A stretch of 64,000 nucleotides of DNA from a virus. Below the pieces are notes generated by a model. That model had not been told where the DNA came from. It did not search any database and saw nothing but the letters and a program-made list of their open reading frames with translations. Every line of letters begins with the position of its first letter. Position 1 is the first letter of the stretch. Both the position numbers and the translations under genes were made by a program. The stretch lies in IMG/VR virus record IMGVR_UViG_3300009774_000008, positions 1 through 64,000 of that record, one strand, 5' to 3'. Of the stretch, positions 51,258 through 58,857 are shown one piece after another.

Positions 51258-52190
51258 ATGGCAGCAAATGTAGAAAATATGTTTTCAGTAAGAGAAACAC
51301 CTTGGCACGGATTAGGTACAGTTATTCAAGAGGCCCTAACAAGTAAAGAGGCAATTGGTATAGCGGGTTTGGATTGGACAGTAGAGCAAATTCCACTAAT
51401 TCACAAAGAGCAAGATTCGGGATACTTTATGAATGTTAGAAGTTCAGATGAAAAGGTTCTTGGTGTAGTTGGTGGCAGGTACAAACCCGTACAGAATGTT
51501 GAAGCATTTGATTTCACAGATGATTTAATAGGACAGGGTGTAAAGTATGAAACTGCTGGAAGTCTAAGCAATGGTAAGAGAATATGGATGCTAGCTAAAA
51601 TGCCTGAAACAGATATATTAGGCGATAAAGTAGAGCCGTTCATGTGCTTAACCAATTGTCATGATGGATTTGGTAGTTTGAAAGTGTGCATGACACCGGT
51701 AAGAGTTGTTTGTCAGAACACTTTAAATCTCGCTCTTGATTCAGCTAAAAGAATGTGGTCAGTTAGACACACTGGAAGTATTGGTGCTAAATTAAGTGAA
51801 GCTCGTAGAACCTTTGATCTTGCTGGAACTTATGTAGACTCATTGAAAGAACAAGCAGAGAAATTGGCCGCAATAAAAGTAGCTCCAAAAGACTTTGATA
51901 TGTTAGCAGAAACTATGTTTCCAGTAACAGGCGAGATGACATCAAGAAAAGAAGACTCACAGCTCTTGTTGCAAGAACAACTTCGTCAGGCTTGGAACAT
52001 GGATGATTTGGGTAACATAAAAGGAACTGCTTGGGGATTTATCAACGCTGTTTCGGATATGGCAACTCATAAGAAACCAGGAAGAAAGACAGACAATTCA
52101 CAGGAGAATTCATTTATGTATACCATAGATGCTCCCGTAATATTAGATGCGGCGTTGAAATTAATACTTCAATCAAGAATGTCAGTATAA
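51258..52190 (+). CDS. DUF932 / phage-plasmid-like protein, 310 aa
   Basis: MFSVRETPWHGLGTVI, GVVGGRYKPVQNVEAF and RVVCQNTLNLALDSAK are the DUF932 (phage/plasmid-like TIGR03299) signature blocks. These proteins occur widely on phages and plasmids; their function is not established. It has its own promoter and strong RBS (AGGAGG), so it is probably abundant. Confidence 0.9.
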   Translation: MAANVENMFSVRETPWHGLGTVIQEALTSKEAIGIAGLDWTVEQIPLIHKEQDSGYFMNVRSSDEKVLGVVGGRYKPVQNVEAFDFTDDLIGQGVKYETAGSLSNGKRIWMLAKMPETDILGDKVEPFMCLTNCHDGFGSLKVCMTPVRVVCQNTLNLALDSAKRMWSVRHTGSIGAKLSEARRTFDLAGTYVDSLKEQAEKLAAIKVAPKDFDMLAETMFPVTGEMTSRKEDSQLLLQEQLRQAWNMDDLGNIKGTAWGFINAVSDMATHKKPGRKTDNSQENSFMYTIDAPVILDAALKLILQSRMSV

Positions 52191-52268
52191 CATACAAAAG
52201 AGGAGCATCATATAAATGAGCATATGAGTAAGTACATCACTTCATTATAAACTAAGGAGGCCACTATA

Positions 52269-52559
52269 ATGGCTAAAAGATTACAGAAAATAGAGATTTC
52301 AGTATTAGTAGCGAGAGCAAATAATACGTTAGCTAATCCTAAGATAAGTCAAGGTGAGAAAAAAGGTGTATGTTGTTTGCTAGAAGAAGTGCTGATGGCT
52401 ACTAAAACATACCGAGGTTTCAATTATGTTCACTGGTTAGCTGGGGGTTGTAAAGAATGGTTAGCGTGTGTGGAGTTAGGGACTGTTAAAGAAGATGATT
52501 TTAACACAAAACAGAAGTATTTAGGCGAAGAATATTCAAGGATGTACTACAGTAGGTAA
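52269..52559 (+). CDS. Hypothetical protein, 96 aa
   Basis: Helical, with CCLLEEVLMATKTYRGFNYV then HWLAGGCKEW. RBS AAGGAGG. First gene beyond the inverted-repeat cassettes; I found no repeat pair around it. No family recognised. Confidence 0.72.
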   Translation: MAKRLQKIEISVLVARANNTLANPKISQGEKKGVCCLLEEVLMATKTYRGFNYVHWLAGGCKEWLACVELGTVKEDDFNTKQKYLGEEYSRMYYSR

Positions 52560-52595
52560 CACAAATAGAGAGGAGTTAAAAGAGGTGACCCGAAA

Positions 52596-53015
52596 ATGAG
52601 AGTCCTTAAGGTAGCAACTGCGAGCAAAGCTTGCATTGTGCCCCTAAAGATAATATTTATATTGCCGCTCAAATTAATTCTTTGGGTGTTGGGGTTAATT
52701 TTATATCCCTTCACCCGAAAGCACAAAAAACAAGAACGGATTGAAATTGTAGAGGAAGATGAACCAATACCACAAATACAAGAAATTCCGGAGTTTCAAG
52801 AAATATTCAATGTTACCAGAGACACTATAATTGGAATAGAATATATCGAAAGAATTCCGGATGAGACTGCATTTATTAGAGTAATTGGAGAGTTCGGTTT
52901 CACTAAGCAATTCAAGAAGAAAGTTTGCAAGGATGCAGGTTACAATGGAAATAGATACATCAAGGTAGACAATATTAAGTACTACCTAGAAAAATCAACA
53001 GCTAGAAATTTATAA
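52596..53015 (+). CDS. Membrane-anchored hypothetical protein, 139 aa
   Basis: A hydrophobic hairpin-like N-terminal region (about 13-37, IVPLKIIFILPLKLILWVLG) leads through a basic Arg/Lys stretch to a soluble C-terminal domain with ETAFIRVIGEFGFTKQFKKK. Could localise to the inner membrane. RBS AGAGGTGACC. Function unknown. Confidence 0.65.
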   Translation: MRVLKVATASKACIVPLKIIFILPLKLILWVLGLILYPFTRKHKKQERIEIVEEDEPIPQIQEIPEFQEIFNVTRDTIIGIEYIERIPDETAFIRVIGEFGFTKQFKKKVCKDAGYNGNRYIKVDNIKYYLEKSTARNL

Positions 53016-53031
53016 CTCGGAGGAAAATTAT

Positions 53032-53310
53032 ATGAAATGTACAGGAATAGTTAGAAGAATAGACGATTTAGGAAGAGTTGTAATACCAAAAGAAATAAGA
53101 AGAACTTTCAACATCTGTGAAGGTGACCCGCTTGAAGTGTATACTTCGGCGGAGGGTATCACGTTTAAAAAGTATGTGTTTGAAAATCAATGTATCATGT
53201 GCGGTGAGGCTACTGATGATTTAGTAGGTGAAAAGCATCTCTGTAATGGTTGTCAATCTAAAATTGTAAGGAACTTCGATTCTAAAAAATTTAGCAATAG
53301 AGAGGAGTAA
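53032..53310 (+). CDS. AbrB/SpoVT-type transcription regulator with zinc ribbon
   Basis: 92 aa. GIVRRIDDLGRVVIPKEIRR is the AbrB/MraZ swapped-hairpin DNA-binding domain; a C-terminal CIMCGEATDD...CNGCQSKI supplies a zinc ribbon, as in AbrB-like proteins of Bacillota phages. It probably controls transcription, perhaps at the palindromes in 44.4-45.2 kb (inference). RBS CGGAGGAAA. Confidence 0.9.
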   Translation: MKCTGIVRRIDDLGRVVIPKEIRRTFNICEGDPLEVYTSAEGITFKKYVFENQCIMCGEATDDLVGEKHLCNGCQSKIVRNFDSKKFSNREE

Positions 53311-53311
53311 A

Positions 53312-53560
53312 ATGCGTGAATTTCAATTCAGGTGTGCCAAATGTGATGCTGTTTGGTACGCCACCAAAAAGGATTTAAAAGAGAGTCGTAAGAACAGAAA
53401 AAATATTCTAATCACTAAATTAGGTTTGTTCGGACTTCATACTAATAAGACATATCGTAGACTTAATGAGCAAGTTGCTCAAATGCAAGTAGCTTCCAAA
53501 GACTACGAGAGATGCTCTGCTTGCGGCTCTCGTGATGTATCTAAAAATGTTAATAATTAA
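53312..53560 (+). CDS. Zinc-ribbon protein, 82 aa
   Basis: REFQFRCAKCDAVWYATKKD and YERCSACGSRDVSKN give one complete C2-C2 ribbon split by a helical insert. Its ATG lies right after the AbrB stop. It is the last gene of the plus-strand cluster. Confidence 0.78.
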   Translation: MREFQFRCAKCDAVWYATKKDLKESRKNRKNILITKLGLFGLHTNKTYRRLNEQVAQMQVASKDYERCSACGSRDVSKNVNN

Positions 53561-53562
53561 AT

Positions 53563-53593
53563 AAAAAAGGAGCCCGTTATGGGTTCCTTTTTT
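53563..53593. terminator. Bidirectional terminator
   Basis: AAAAAAGGA-G-CCC (53563-53575) and GGG-T-TCCTTTTTT (53581-53593) form a 13-bp stem with a GTTAT loop and U-tracts on both strands. It separates the plus-strand early cluster from the converging small-terminase gene. Confidence 0.92.
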
Positions 53594-53621
53594 TTATGGT
53601 TATTTTTAGGGGGTTACATAG

Positions 53622-54098
53622 TTAGTCTGGAATTTTATCTTCTCCGTAAATTTGCACGATACAACCATCTACATTGATATTTGTCTGATTAAAACCATTC
53701 ATAGTATTAAGCTCTTTAACAGGCAATACAATAGCGTTGAGTCTGCTCATGGTTAATTGTTTAGCAACTAAACCTAATTCTTCGTCTCCATATATGTCTT
53801 GCTCTGCTTTCTCAATAAGACGTACTAACTTCTGAGTTGAAACCTCTTTAGTCCATACACCCTTCTTTACTTCTTTTTCTCTAACCTCTTCCATTACCGC
53901 TTGATAGTAATTATTCACATGAGGTTTATAGAAAAGACGATTTGACTTCTCCCTAATATTTTGTCTATTATAAGAAGTAAGTTCCTGACCAAAAGCTACA
54001 GAATATGCTTCTATCTTATCCATGCCTTCATACGCCATATTACCAATAAACTTTCTTTGTGGTTCTGTTAGTGGTTTTAACTCTGGGTCAACAATCAT
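53622..54098 (-). CDS. terS: Terminase small subunit
   Basis: 158 aa. LTEPQRKFIGNMAYEGMDKI then EAYSVAFGQ is the HTH of the terminase_2 small-subunit family; NIREKSNRLFYKPHVNNYYQ follows as usual. It recognises the packaging site. It is separated from terL by about 10 kb and is in another operon, with its own promoter (54139-54167). Confidence 0.85.
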   Translation of the reverse strand: MIVDPELKPLTEPQRKFIGNMAYEGMDKIEAYSVAFGQELTSYNRQNIREKSNRLFYKPHVNNYYQAVMEEVREKEVKKGVWTKEVSTQKLVRLIEKAEQDIYGDEELGLVAKQLTMSRLNAIVLPVKELNTMNGFNQTNINVDGCIVQIYGEDKIPD

Positions 54099-54138
54099 TC
54101 ACCCACCCCCTTAGATTTAATATTTCGGACACAATCTT

Positions 54139-54167
54139 ATTATATATTATCTTCTCTACTTTGTAAA
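54139..54167 (-). promoter_or_regulatory. Promoter TTTACA-17-TATAAT
   Basis: On the minus strand TTTACA (54167-54162), 17 nt, TATAAT (54144-54139), a near-consensus promoter for terS. It overlaps the 3' end of the upstream zinc-ribbon gene. Confidence 0.78.
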
Positions 54168-54325
54168 GAGGGGAACAACTTTTTATGATTGTCCTTTTCA
54201 TACCATTTATGGTAGCAAGTGTTCCCCATACCTCTTTCTTTCGATTTATCGCTCCTCAACTTACGACCACATCTTCTACATAAATATGTAGGTTTGGTTG
54301 AATCAAGGATTACTTCTTTTGCCAC
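54140..54325 (-). CDS. Zinc-ribbon protein, 61 aa
   Basis: MAKEVILDSTKPTYLCRRCG and GMGNTCYHKWYEKD; a small zinc protein of the type with C-x2-C...C-x-H. The GTG at 54325 follows GGGAGGTGG; an ORF start at 54421 has no RBS. Function unknown. Confidence 0.65.
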   Translation of the reverse strand: MAKEVILDSTKPTYLCRRCGRKLRSDKSKERGMGNTCYHKWYEKDNHKKLFPSLQSREDNI

Positions 54326-54452
54326 TATCCCCACCTCCCTTTCGGTAACAAGTATAAGTACATTGCCATTTCCTCCCAATCTTATAGGTGTGAAACGGTG
54401 CGGGGAGGAACATATGACCACACACCGAACACTTAATTAGAACTAAGATAAT
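54303..54452 (-). CDS. Possible zinc-ribbon ORF lacking a standard start
   Basis: In the +1 frame relative to the neighbour, codons encode IKCSVCGHMFLPAPFH...KWQCTYTCYRK, a plausible four-Cys zinc protein. AGAGGAT precedes ATT codons near 54452, but there is no ATG/GTG/TTG ahead of the Cys codons. Either it uses a rare ATT start, or the annotation should not include it. Confidence 0.3.
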   Translation of the reverse strand: MILVLIKCSVCGHMFLPAPFHTYKIGRKWQCTYTCYRKGGGDSGKRSNP

Positions 54453-54685
54453 ATCCTCTGAAACTTATCACAGTTAGCGCTTATAGCTCTAGAACAATCA
54501 CATCTTCTAGCCGTGCATGTTAAAACATTATTACCACCATATCCAGTATAACTTTCTACGCACACTATGCAATTCTTAGCCTCAGGGTTATTTAAGCAGG
54601 ACCTCTCATGTCTTGTAGCTATAGTCTCTGATTTCTTAATAACACCGCAATACCTACATTTCCAAGCTAATACTTGTTTTGCCAT
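54443..54685 (-). CDS. Zinc-finger protein, 80 aa
   Basis: WKCRYCGVIKKSETIATRHE followed by RSC has the C-x2-C-H-C spacing of a C2HC/C2H2-type finger, and further Cys pairs (CIVC, CTARRCDC) follow. RBS GGAGAGTAA. Part of the minus-strand operon that also encodes the clamp loader. Unknown function. Confidence 0.72.
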   Translation of the reverse strand: MAKQVLAWKCRYCGVIKKSETIATRHERSCLNNPEAKNCIVCVESYTGYGGNNVLTCTARRCDCSRAISANCDKFQRILS

Positions 54686-54688
54686 TAT

Positions 54689-54985
54689 TTACTCTCCTCC
54701 ATTCCTAATAATTATATCCGCCTCTTCATTTAAGGCTTTCTCCAAATCTCCTATCGATACATATTTCTTTTGTATCGAGTCAAATAATTCATCTATTTGT
54801 TTTATTGTCATTTGTACTTTTTTCTTTCCGAAGTGAAGCTTACCAAAAAGAGTATAAGCTATAGCTACAGAGTACGAACGAACAGCGTTTATAGTAGCAT
54901 CCATTCTTTCTGCTTCAATGAGCTTGTATATGTCTAAGTGGTCCACTCCTTTTTTAACTGTCCCTCTTCTAGCTTTCCTATTCAT
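54689..54985 (-). CDS. Helical hypothetical protein, 98 aa
   Basis: Starts MNRKARRGTVKKGVDHLDIY; helical, with RSYSVAIAYTLFGKLHFGKK in the middle and an acidic end. Similar layouts exist in phages next to terS or replication genes; I cannot name the family. RBS GAGAGGATT. Confidence 0.7.
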   Translation of the reverse strand: MNRKARRGTVKKGVDHLDIYKLIEAERMDATINAVRSYSVAIAYTLFGKLHFGKKKVQMTIKQIDELFDSIQKKYVSIGDLEKALNEEADIIIRNGGE

Positions 54986-54995
54986 CTTAATCCTC

Positions 54996-55937
54996 TCACA
55001 TTATATTTACTATTACATATTCTAGAGCAACATCTGCATCTAGTTGGCCAATTTTTATGGATTTTTCGGCAAATCTAATAACTTTTATAGCACTAATTAG
55101 CTCCGATAGAGTGTAATGCCCTTTCTTCTCGTTAGCTAGTTTAACCTGCCATGGTGTTAAACCCGTTCTCTTGGCGGCATCAGTAGCATTAGGCCCTAGC
55201 CCCTGTACCAGTAACATTTGCTTGAAGGAGTTGTACAGTACCGACAATACCATTATCTCAGGCTCCTGTTTTTGCTTTGCCTGCATTAAATAACGAGCTG
55301 TAGCTTTATAATCTCTAAGTGCAATGGCGTCAGTAAATTTGAATGTGATGTCACCAATTGGCTGATATATTGCACCCTCGCTCTTTAGAAGTTCGTAAGA
55401 AGCATCGTGAGTATTATCAGTACCAATGGAGAATTGATTTATCTTATCACATTCTAATAATACTCTACTATAATCACACTCACAAATTACAGCTAATTCA
55501 GTTGCATTCTTAGCTGATAGTCGTATTTCTTTTTGTATATATTTAACTAAAATAGCCTCAGTTAATTTAGCAAACTCCGTCAGCTTATCTGTTTGGGATT
55601 TGTAAAACTTGCTTCGCTTATCCATAGTGGAGTATATTAGAATAATGTAGTCAGGACTGCTATTTATACCTAAGAAGAACTTGTCCCATAACTTTTCTTG
55701 TTTGAGAAATTCCTTGTCATCTCTTACAATAAAGCATCTACTTCCCCCCGATATTCTACGCTGACTCATCTTATTGTAGGCTTCTAAAACAGAGTCAGGT
55801 CTAACGGTAGTTCCACCAATAATATCGAGTAGCTTTTTAAGATAAATATCCATTATGCCTACTTCCTGTCCGGTGAAAATATATAGTTTATCCAATTGCT
55901 TAGCAACTATTTGCTTCTGCAGTTCGTGTAATACCAT
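54996..55937 (-). CDS. holA: DNA polymerase III delta subunit-like clamp-loader protein
   Basis: 313 aa. LYIFTGQEVGIMDIYLKKLL and the EVLEAYNKM region, then CFIVRDDKEFL, and a C-terminal helical collar domain (QKQEPEIMVLSVLYNSFKQM, TGLTPWQVKLANEKKG) are HolA-like. Delta opens the clamp. It is in an operon with HolB and DnaX homologues, the three loader parts together. Confidence 0.82.
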   Translation of the reverse strand: MVLHELQKQIVAKQLDKLYIFTGQEVGIMDIYLKKLLDIIGGTTVRPDSVLEAYNKMSQRRISGGSRCFIVRDDKEFLKQEKLWDKFFLGINSSPDYIILIYSTMDKRSKFYKSQTDKLTEFAKLTEAILVKYIQKEIRLSAKNATELAVICECDYSRVLLECDKINQFSIGTDNTHDASYELLKSEGAIYQPIGDITFKFTDAIALRDYKATARYLMQAKQKQEPEIMVLSVLYNSFKQMLLVQGLGPNATDAAKRTGLTPWQVKLANEKKGHYTLSELISAIKVIRFAEKSIKIGQLDADVALEYVIVNIM

Positions 55938-56765
55938 TTAATCCTCCTCCTTCCATATGTCTCTCATTTCCAGTACAAACATATCAAAAGTAGAGTCCTT
56001 CTTAACACCAGTTATTTGAAGCTCATTCTTATATTTTATGCAAGCCATTGAACTCAACGCATAGTTTACAAATAATGATGTCCTAAGACTATCTCTCTCC
56101 CTAATCTGCATATCCGAGCATATTGTCATTAGGCAGTTTAAAAATAGAACTGGGTTATACCCCTCTCCTTCTTCTTTGAATTTAAAAGCATTACCTATCT
56201 TAAGTGCATTGACACCAGTAACTGTACCAATATTATCTAATACACTTCGGCAATACTTGTAGAATGCATCGAAGTCAATTGATTCTAATTCCAATGCTTG
56301 ACCAGGGTTATTAGCTACCTCTAATATCTTTTCATTTTTAGTGAAACTCATTAGTTCTTCTCTGGTATAACTCTCTACCTTAAGTTCTGTTCCCCTGCTC
56401 TTTAATGTTGCAAGAGTGTTATCCATACTCTCTACAGTCATTACGAAGTATGCTTTTTGAGGTGGTTCCTCAGTTACTTTCAATAAAGCATTCTTAGCTT
56501 GAGCAGACATTCTATCTGTATTGCAGAAGATATAAGTAGTTGGTGCTACACACTTATATGCAGTTTCTATAATATCTCGAACAGAATCGACACTATTTTC
56601 AGCTAATACTATGTGGCCTTTTACTCCGTGTAATGCAATATACCTAGCTAGGGTAGCTTTTCCGCTACCCTTTTCACCAGTTATAATTATAAAACTAGGA
56701 GTTGATTTGTCTTGTCTCCAAATATCGATTAATTTCTTGTTATTAATTTGACCTATTATTTCCAT
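55938..56765 (-). CDS. holB: Clamp-loader delta-prime-like subunit
   Basis: 275 aa from the ATG at 56765. AAA+ fold with P-loop GEKGSGKA (30-37), TYIFCNTDRMSAQAKNALLK then VTEEPPQ, and LKSRGTEL. This is the HolB pattern, the stator of the loader. Its start is 2 nt beyond the dnaX-like stop; the apparent longer ORF overlaps dnaX and has no RBS. Confidence 0.85.
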   Translation of the reverse strand: MEIIGQINNKKLIDIWRQDKSTPSFIIITGEKGSGKATLARYIALHGVKGHIVLAENSVDSVRDIIETAYKCVAPTTYIFCNTDRMSAQAKNALLKVTEEPPQKAYFVMTVESMDNTLATLKSRGTELKVESYTREELMSFTKNEKILEVANNPGQALELESIDFDAFYKYCRSVLDNIGTVTGVNALKIGNAFKFKEEGEGYNPVLFLNCLMTICSDMQIRERDSLRTSLFVNYALSSMACIKYKNELQITGVKKDSTFDMFVLEMRDIWKEED

Positions 56766-56766
56766 T

Positions 56767-57864
56767 CTACACCAACCCTTTACAGAATAAGATGGTAGAA
56801 GATTCAATGTATGCCTTTGCATTGGACTCCCACTTTATATCCGCATTCAATTGACGGCACCAGTCTAATATCTTAATACAAGATTCCTCATCCTCATCGG
56901 CCATTTTATCTTCGTACTCTTTAATCTGAGGAATACGAGTATACTCAAATGATTCGAACAATTTGTATTTGCATACATCCAATACAAAATACTGAAACTG
57001 CTTAACAAACTGCTTAATATCCTTACCTGCGTTATACACGCCTTCCACCACTTGTATACAACCACTAGCAGAGCCTGTCGCTAGGTTGTACAACAATTCA
57101 AAGTAAGTAGTATAATCTACCGTACCCAATGCTTTAATTACGTTCTCAATGGTTATTTCAAAGGACAATGAAAGGCACTTGTCCATCATTGTTATAGCAT
57201 CACGCATTCCACCGTCCGCTAATTTAGCGATATAATCAAGAGCAGTTTCATCCTCTTCAATTACATTTATTCCTTCTTTAATTGCCCATTCAATATCCGC
57301 CCTAGCATCTTGGCTTCCGCCTTGTATGTCCACAATCTCTTTATTCTCTTCATCTATAATATACTTTAGCCTATCCACAATACCTGCTAGTGATATTTTA
57401 CTGAAATCGTACCTCTGAACACGAGATAATATAGTAGCTGGAATCTTTTGTGGGTCAGTTGTACACATGATGAATATAGTACAGGTTGGAGGCTCTTCTA
57501 ATAACTTTAGCATTGCATTCCAAGCTCCTGTGCTTAACATATGACACTCATCAATAATATATATTTTGTACTCGCTATCCAGTGGTTTCCTTTTTGCATT
57601 ATCTATTATCTCTCTAATATTATCAACACCATTGTTAGATGCGGCATCTATTTCAATCGGATTACCTTTGCCTTTATTCAACTCATTAGCAAATATTCTA
57701 GCATCAGTAGTCTTACCACAACCAGCAGGCCCGCAGAACAAATAAGCATGCTTAAATGAATTAGTTTTAATTTGCTCTGTTAATATTATTTTTATTGATT
57801 CTTGCTCTACTACATCATCGAATGTTCTGGGTCTATACTTAACTGCTAAAGTAATTTGTGACAT
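56767..57864 (-). CDS. dnaX: Clamp-loader gamma/tau-like ATPase (DnaX) without zinc module
   Basis: 365 aa. Walker A GPAGCGKT (45-52), DECH (105-108), sensor region IFIMCTTDPQKIPATILSR and SRVQ (147-150) are intact. The Cys4 zinc module found between residues about 60-80 in bacterial DnaX is absent: NELNKGKGNPIEIDAASNNG runs directly on. An insertion near 170-210 is acidic. It drives clamp loading with HolA and HolB homologues. Confidence 0.92.
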   Translation of the reverse strand: MSQITLAVKYRPRTFDDVVEQESIKIILTEQIKTNSFKHAYLFCGPAGCGKTTDARIFANELNKGKGNPIEIDAASNNGVDNIREIIDNAKRKPLDSEYKIYIIDECHMLSTGAWNAMLKLLEEPPTCTIFIMCTTDPQKIPATILSRVQRYDFSKISLAGIVDRLKYIIDEENKEIVDIQGGSQDARADIEWAIKEGINVIEEDETALDYIAKLADGGMRDAITMMDKCLSLSFEITIENVIKALGTVDYTTYFELLYNLATGSASGCIQVVEGVYNAGKDIKQFVKQFQYFVLDVCKYKLFESFEYTRIPQIKEYEDKMADEDEESCIKILDWCRQLNADIKWESNAKAYIESSTILFCKGLV

Positions 57865-57993
57865 TTATTTTATGCCCTCCTTTGTAATTTGTACTTCCTT
57901 GCCTTTAAAGTTGCCTTTATTCTCTCCACATTGGCAGGATACTTGACCTTTACGGTGGTCCAGACAAAGTGGACAATTAATGGTTTTGAGCAT
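57865..57993 (-). CDS. Small zinc-binding protein, 42 aa
   Basis: MLKTINCPLCLDHRKGQVSC then QCGENKG gives four Cys (C7, C10, C20, C22). RBS GAGGAGTGATA. Its stop abuts the dnaX start, whose RBS (AAAGGAGGG) lies inside it. Function unknown. Confidence 0.68.
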   Translation of the reverse strand: MLKTINCPLCLDHRKGQVSCQCGENKGNFKGKEVQITKEGIK

Positions 57994-58006
57994 TGTATAT
58001 CACTCC

Positions 58007-58123
58007 TCAATTTGTATTCTTAACACAAGTAATTCTGCCGTTATTACAAATTATCTCGAAACCTTCTAAATAAGCTTTAATGGCATCTTCTATAGTCCAA
58101 TCTATTAACCTTGCTGGGCACAT
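58007..58123 (-). CDS. Hypothetical protein, 38 aa
   Basis: MCPARLIDWTIEDAIKAYLE then GFEIICNNGRITC; compact, three Cys, possibly one small domain. RBS AAAGGAGTG, and its stop TGA overlaps the AATTGAGGAG RBS of the next gene. Confidence 0.6.
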   Translation of the reverse strand: MCPARLIDWTIEDAIKAYLEGFEIICNNGRITCVKNTN

Positions 58124-58129
58124 TTTTAA

Positions 58130-58465
58130 TCACTCCTTTATAATTAATACTTCCCTTCCTTTAACCTTGCTTAGTTCGGCTTGTGCTTCGGCTATGCTCA
58201 TTGTTAAGGGTTCGATGCGTTCGTACAATAACTGACCGACTTCTCTAACATTTATTAGGCTTGCTGGATTAAAAGGTGCGGCAAAAACCTTGACAATATC
58301 AAAAACCCTAGAATCACAGTTGTCTTTCAAATCTTCATCGAATTCTTTGAGCTGAAGCCAATTCTCACCGTTAGATAACTGGTAGCGTTCTACAAAAACC
58401 ACATATCTTGTACCATCCCTTGTTTCCACTCTCATTCCAGTTTTCAAATCGCTTTTACTAAACAT
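58130..58465 (-). CDS. Phage hypothetical protein, 111 aa
   Basis: KSDLKTGMRVETRDGTRYVV start and EVGQLLYERIEPLTMSIAEA: the MF/L-T/S-K-x-DLK-x-GM pattern is a recurring phage theme of unknown function, with an SH3/OB-like barrel in look and a C-terminal helix. Overlaps the upstream gene by 8 nt. Confidence 0.75.
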   Translation of the reverse strand: MFSKSDLKTGMRVETRDGTRYVVFVERYQLSNGENWLQLKEFDEDLKDNCDSRVFDIVKVFAAPFNPASLINVREVGQLLYERIEPLTMSIAEAQAELSKVKGREVLIIKE

Positions 58466-58838
58466 TTATGCCCTCATCTTCGCATATATTGGAAACAACC
58501 ATACCAACATTCACACCTCTGTCACAAAGCTCCTCAAGCATTCCAATATACAAAGGAGTAGTTGCTACATAGGCTCTTGTCTCAGCTAATGTCATTGAAG
58601 TTATTCTAAATCTAGATGTATTGGCCACATTACCTGGTTTAGTACCCCAAGCTATTTTGTTATCATTTCTTGGTGTCTTTTCCTCTACATCCCGTATAAG
58701 CATACTCTGTACAAGAAGAGGTTTCTTTACTAACATCCCCACAGTATTTATAATGTGGCTAGTTTCCATGTCCTTTATAGAAATCTTTTCTCCATGAGCA
58801 ATAGTCCAGGTTTTCTTTTGGTCAAATCTAGTAATCAT
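58458..58838 (-). CDS. Phage hypothetical protein, 126 aa
   Basis: The block HGEKISIKDMETSHIINTVG is recognisable as a motif common in phage hypothetical proteins, with conserved W/H/GE residues. Helical second half. The function of the family is not known to me. Confidence 0.75.
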   Translation of the reverse strand: MITRFDQKKTWTIAHGEKISIKDMETSHIINTVGMLVKKPLLVQSMLIRDVEEKTPRNDNKIAWGTKPGNVANTSRFRITSMTLAETRAYVATTPLYIGMLEELCDRGVNVGMVVSNICEDEGINV

Positions 58839-58857
58839 ATTATCTCCTTCGTGTTTA

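Larger units (their letters stand above)
51130..52228 (+). repeat. Cassette inverted repeat 9
   Basis: Left arm 51130-51157, right arm 52201-52228, 28 bp: 26 Watson-Crick, one G-U, one G-A mismatch at pair 12. Starts 3 nt after repeat 8. It encloses both a promoter (51185-51213) and the DUF932 gene, so only read-through transcripts would contain the left arm. Confidence 0.9.

Noticed and set aside
45907-52228. Inverted repeats as MITE or transposon ends, or as a CRISPR array
   Set aside because: Each pair has its own sequence, no transposase is present, and there are no direct repeats with spacers. The pairs enclose complete genes with regular distances to starts and stops.
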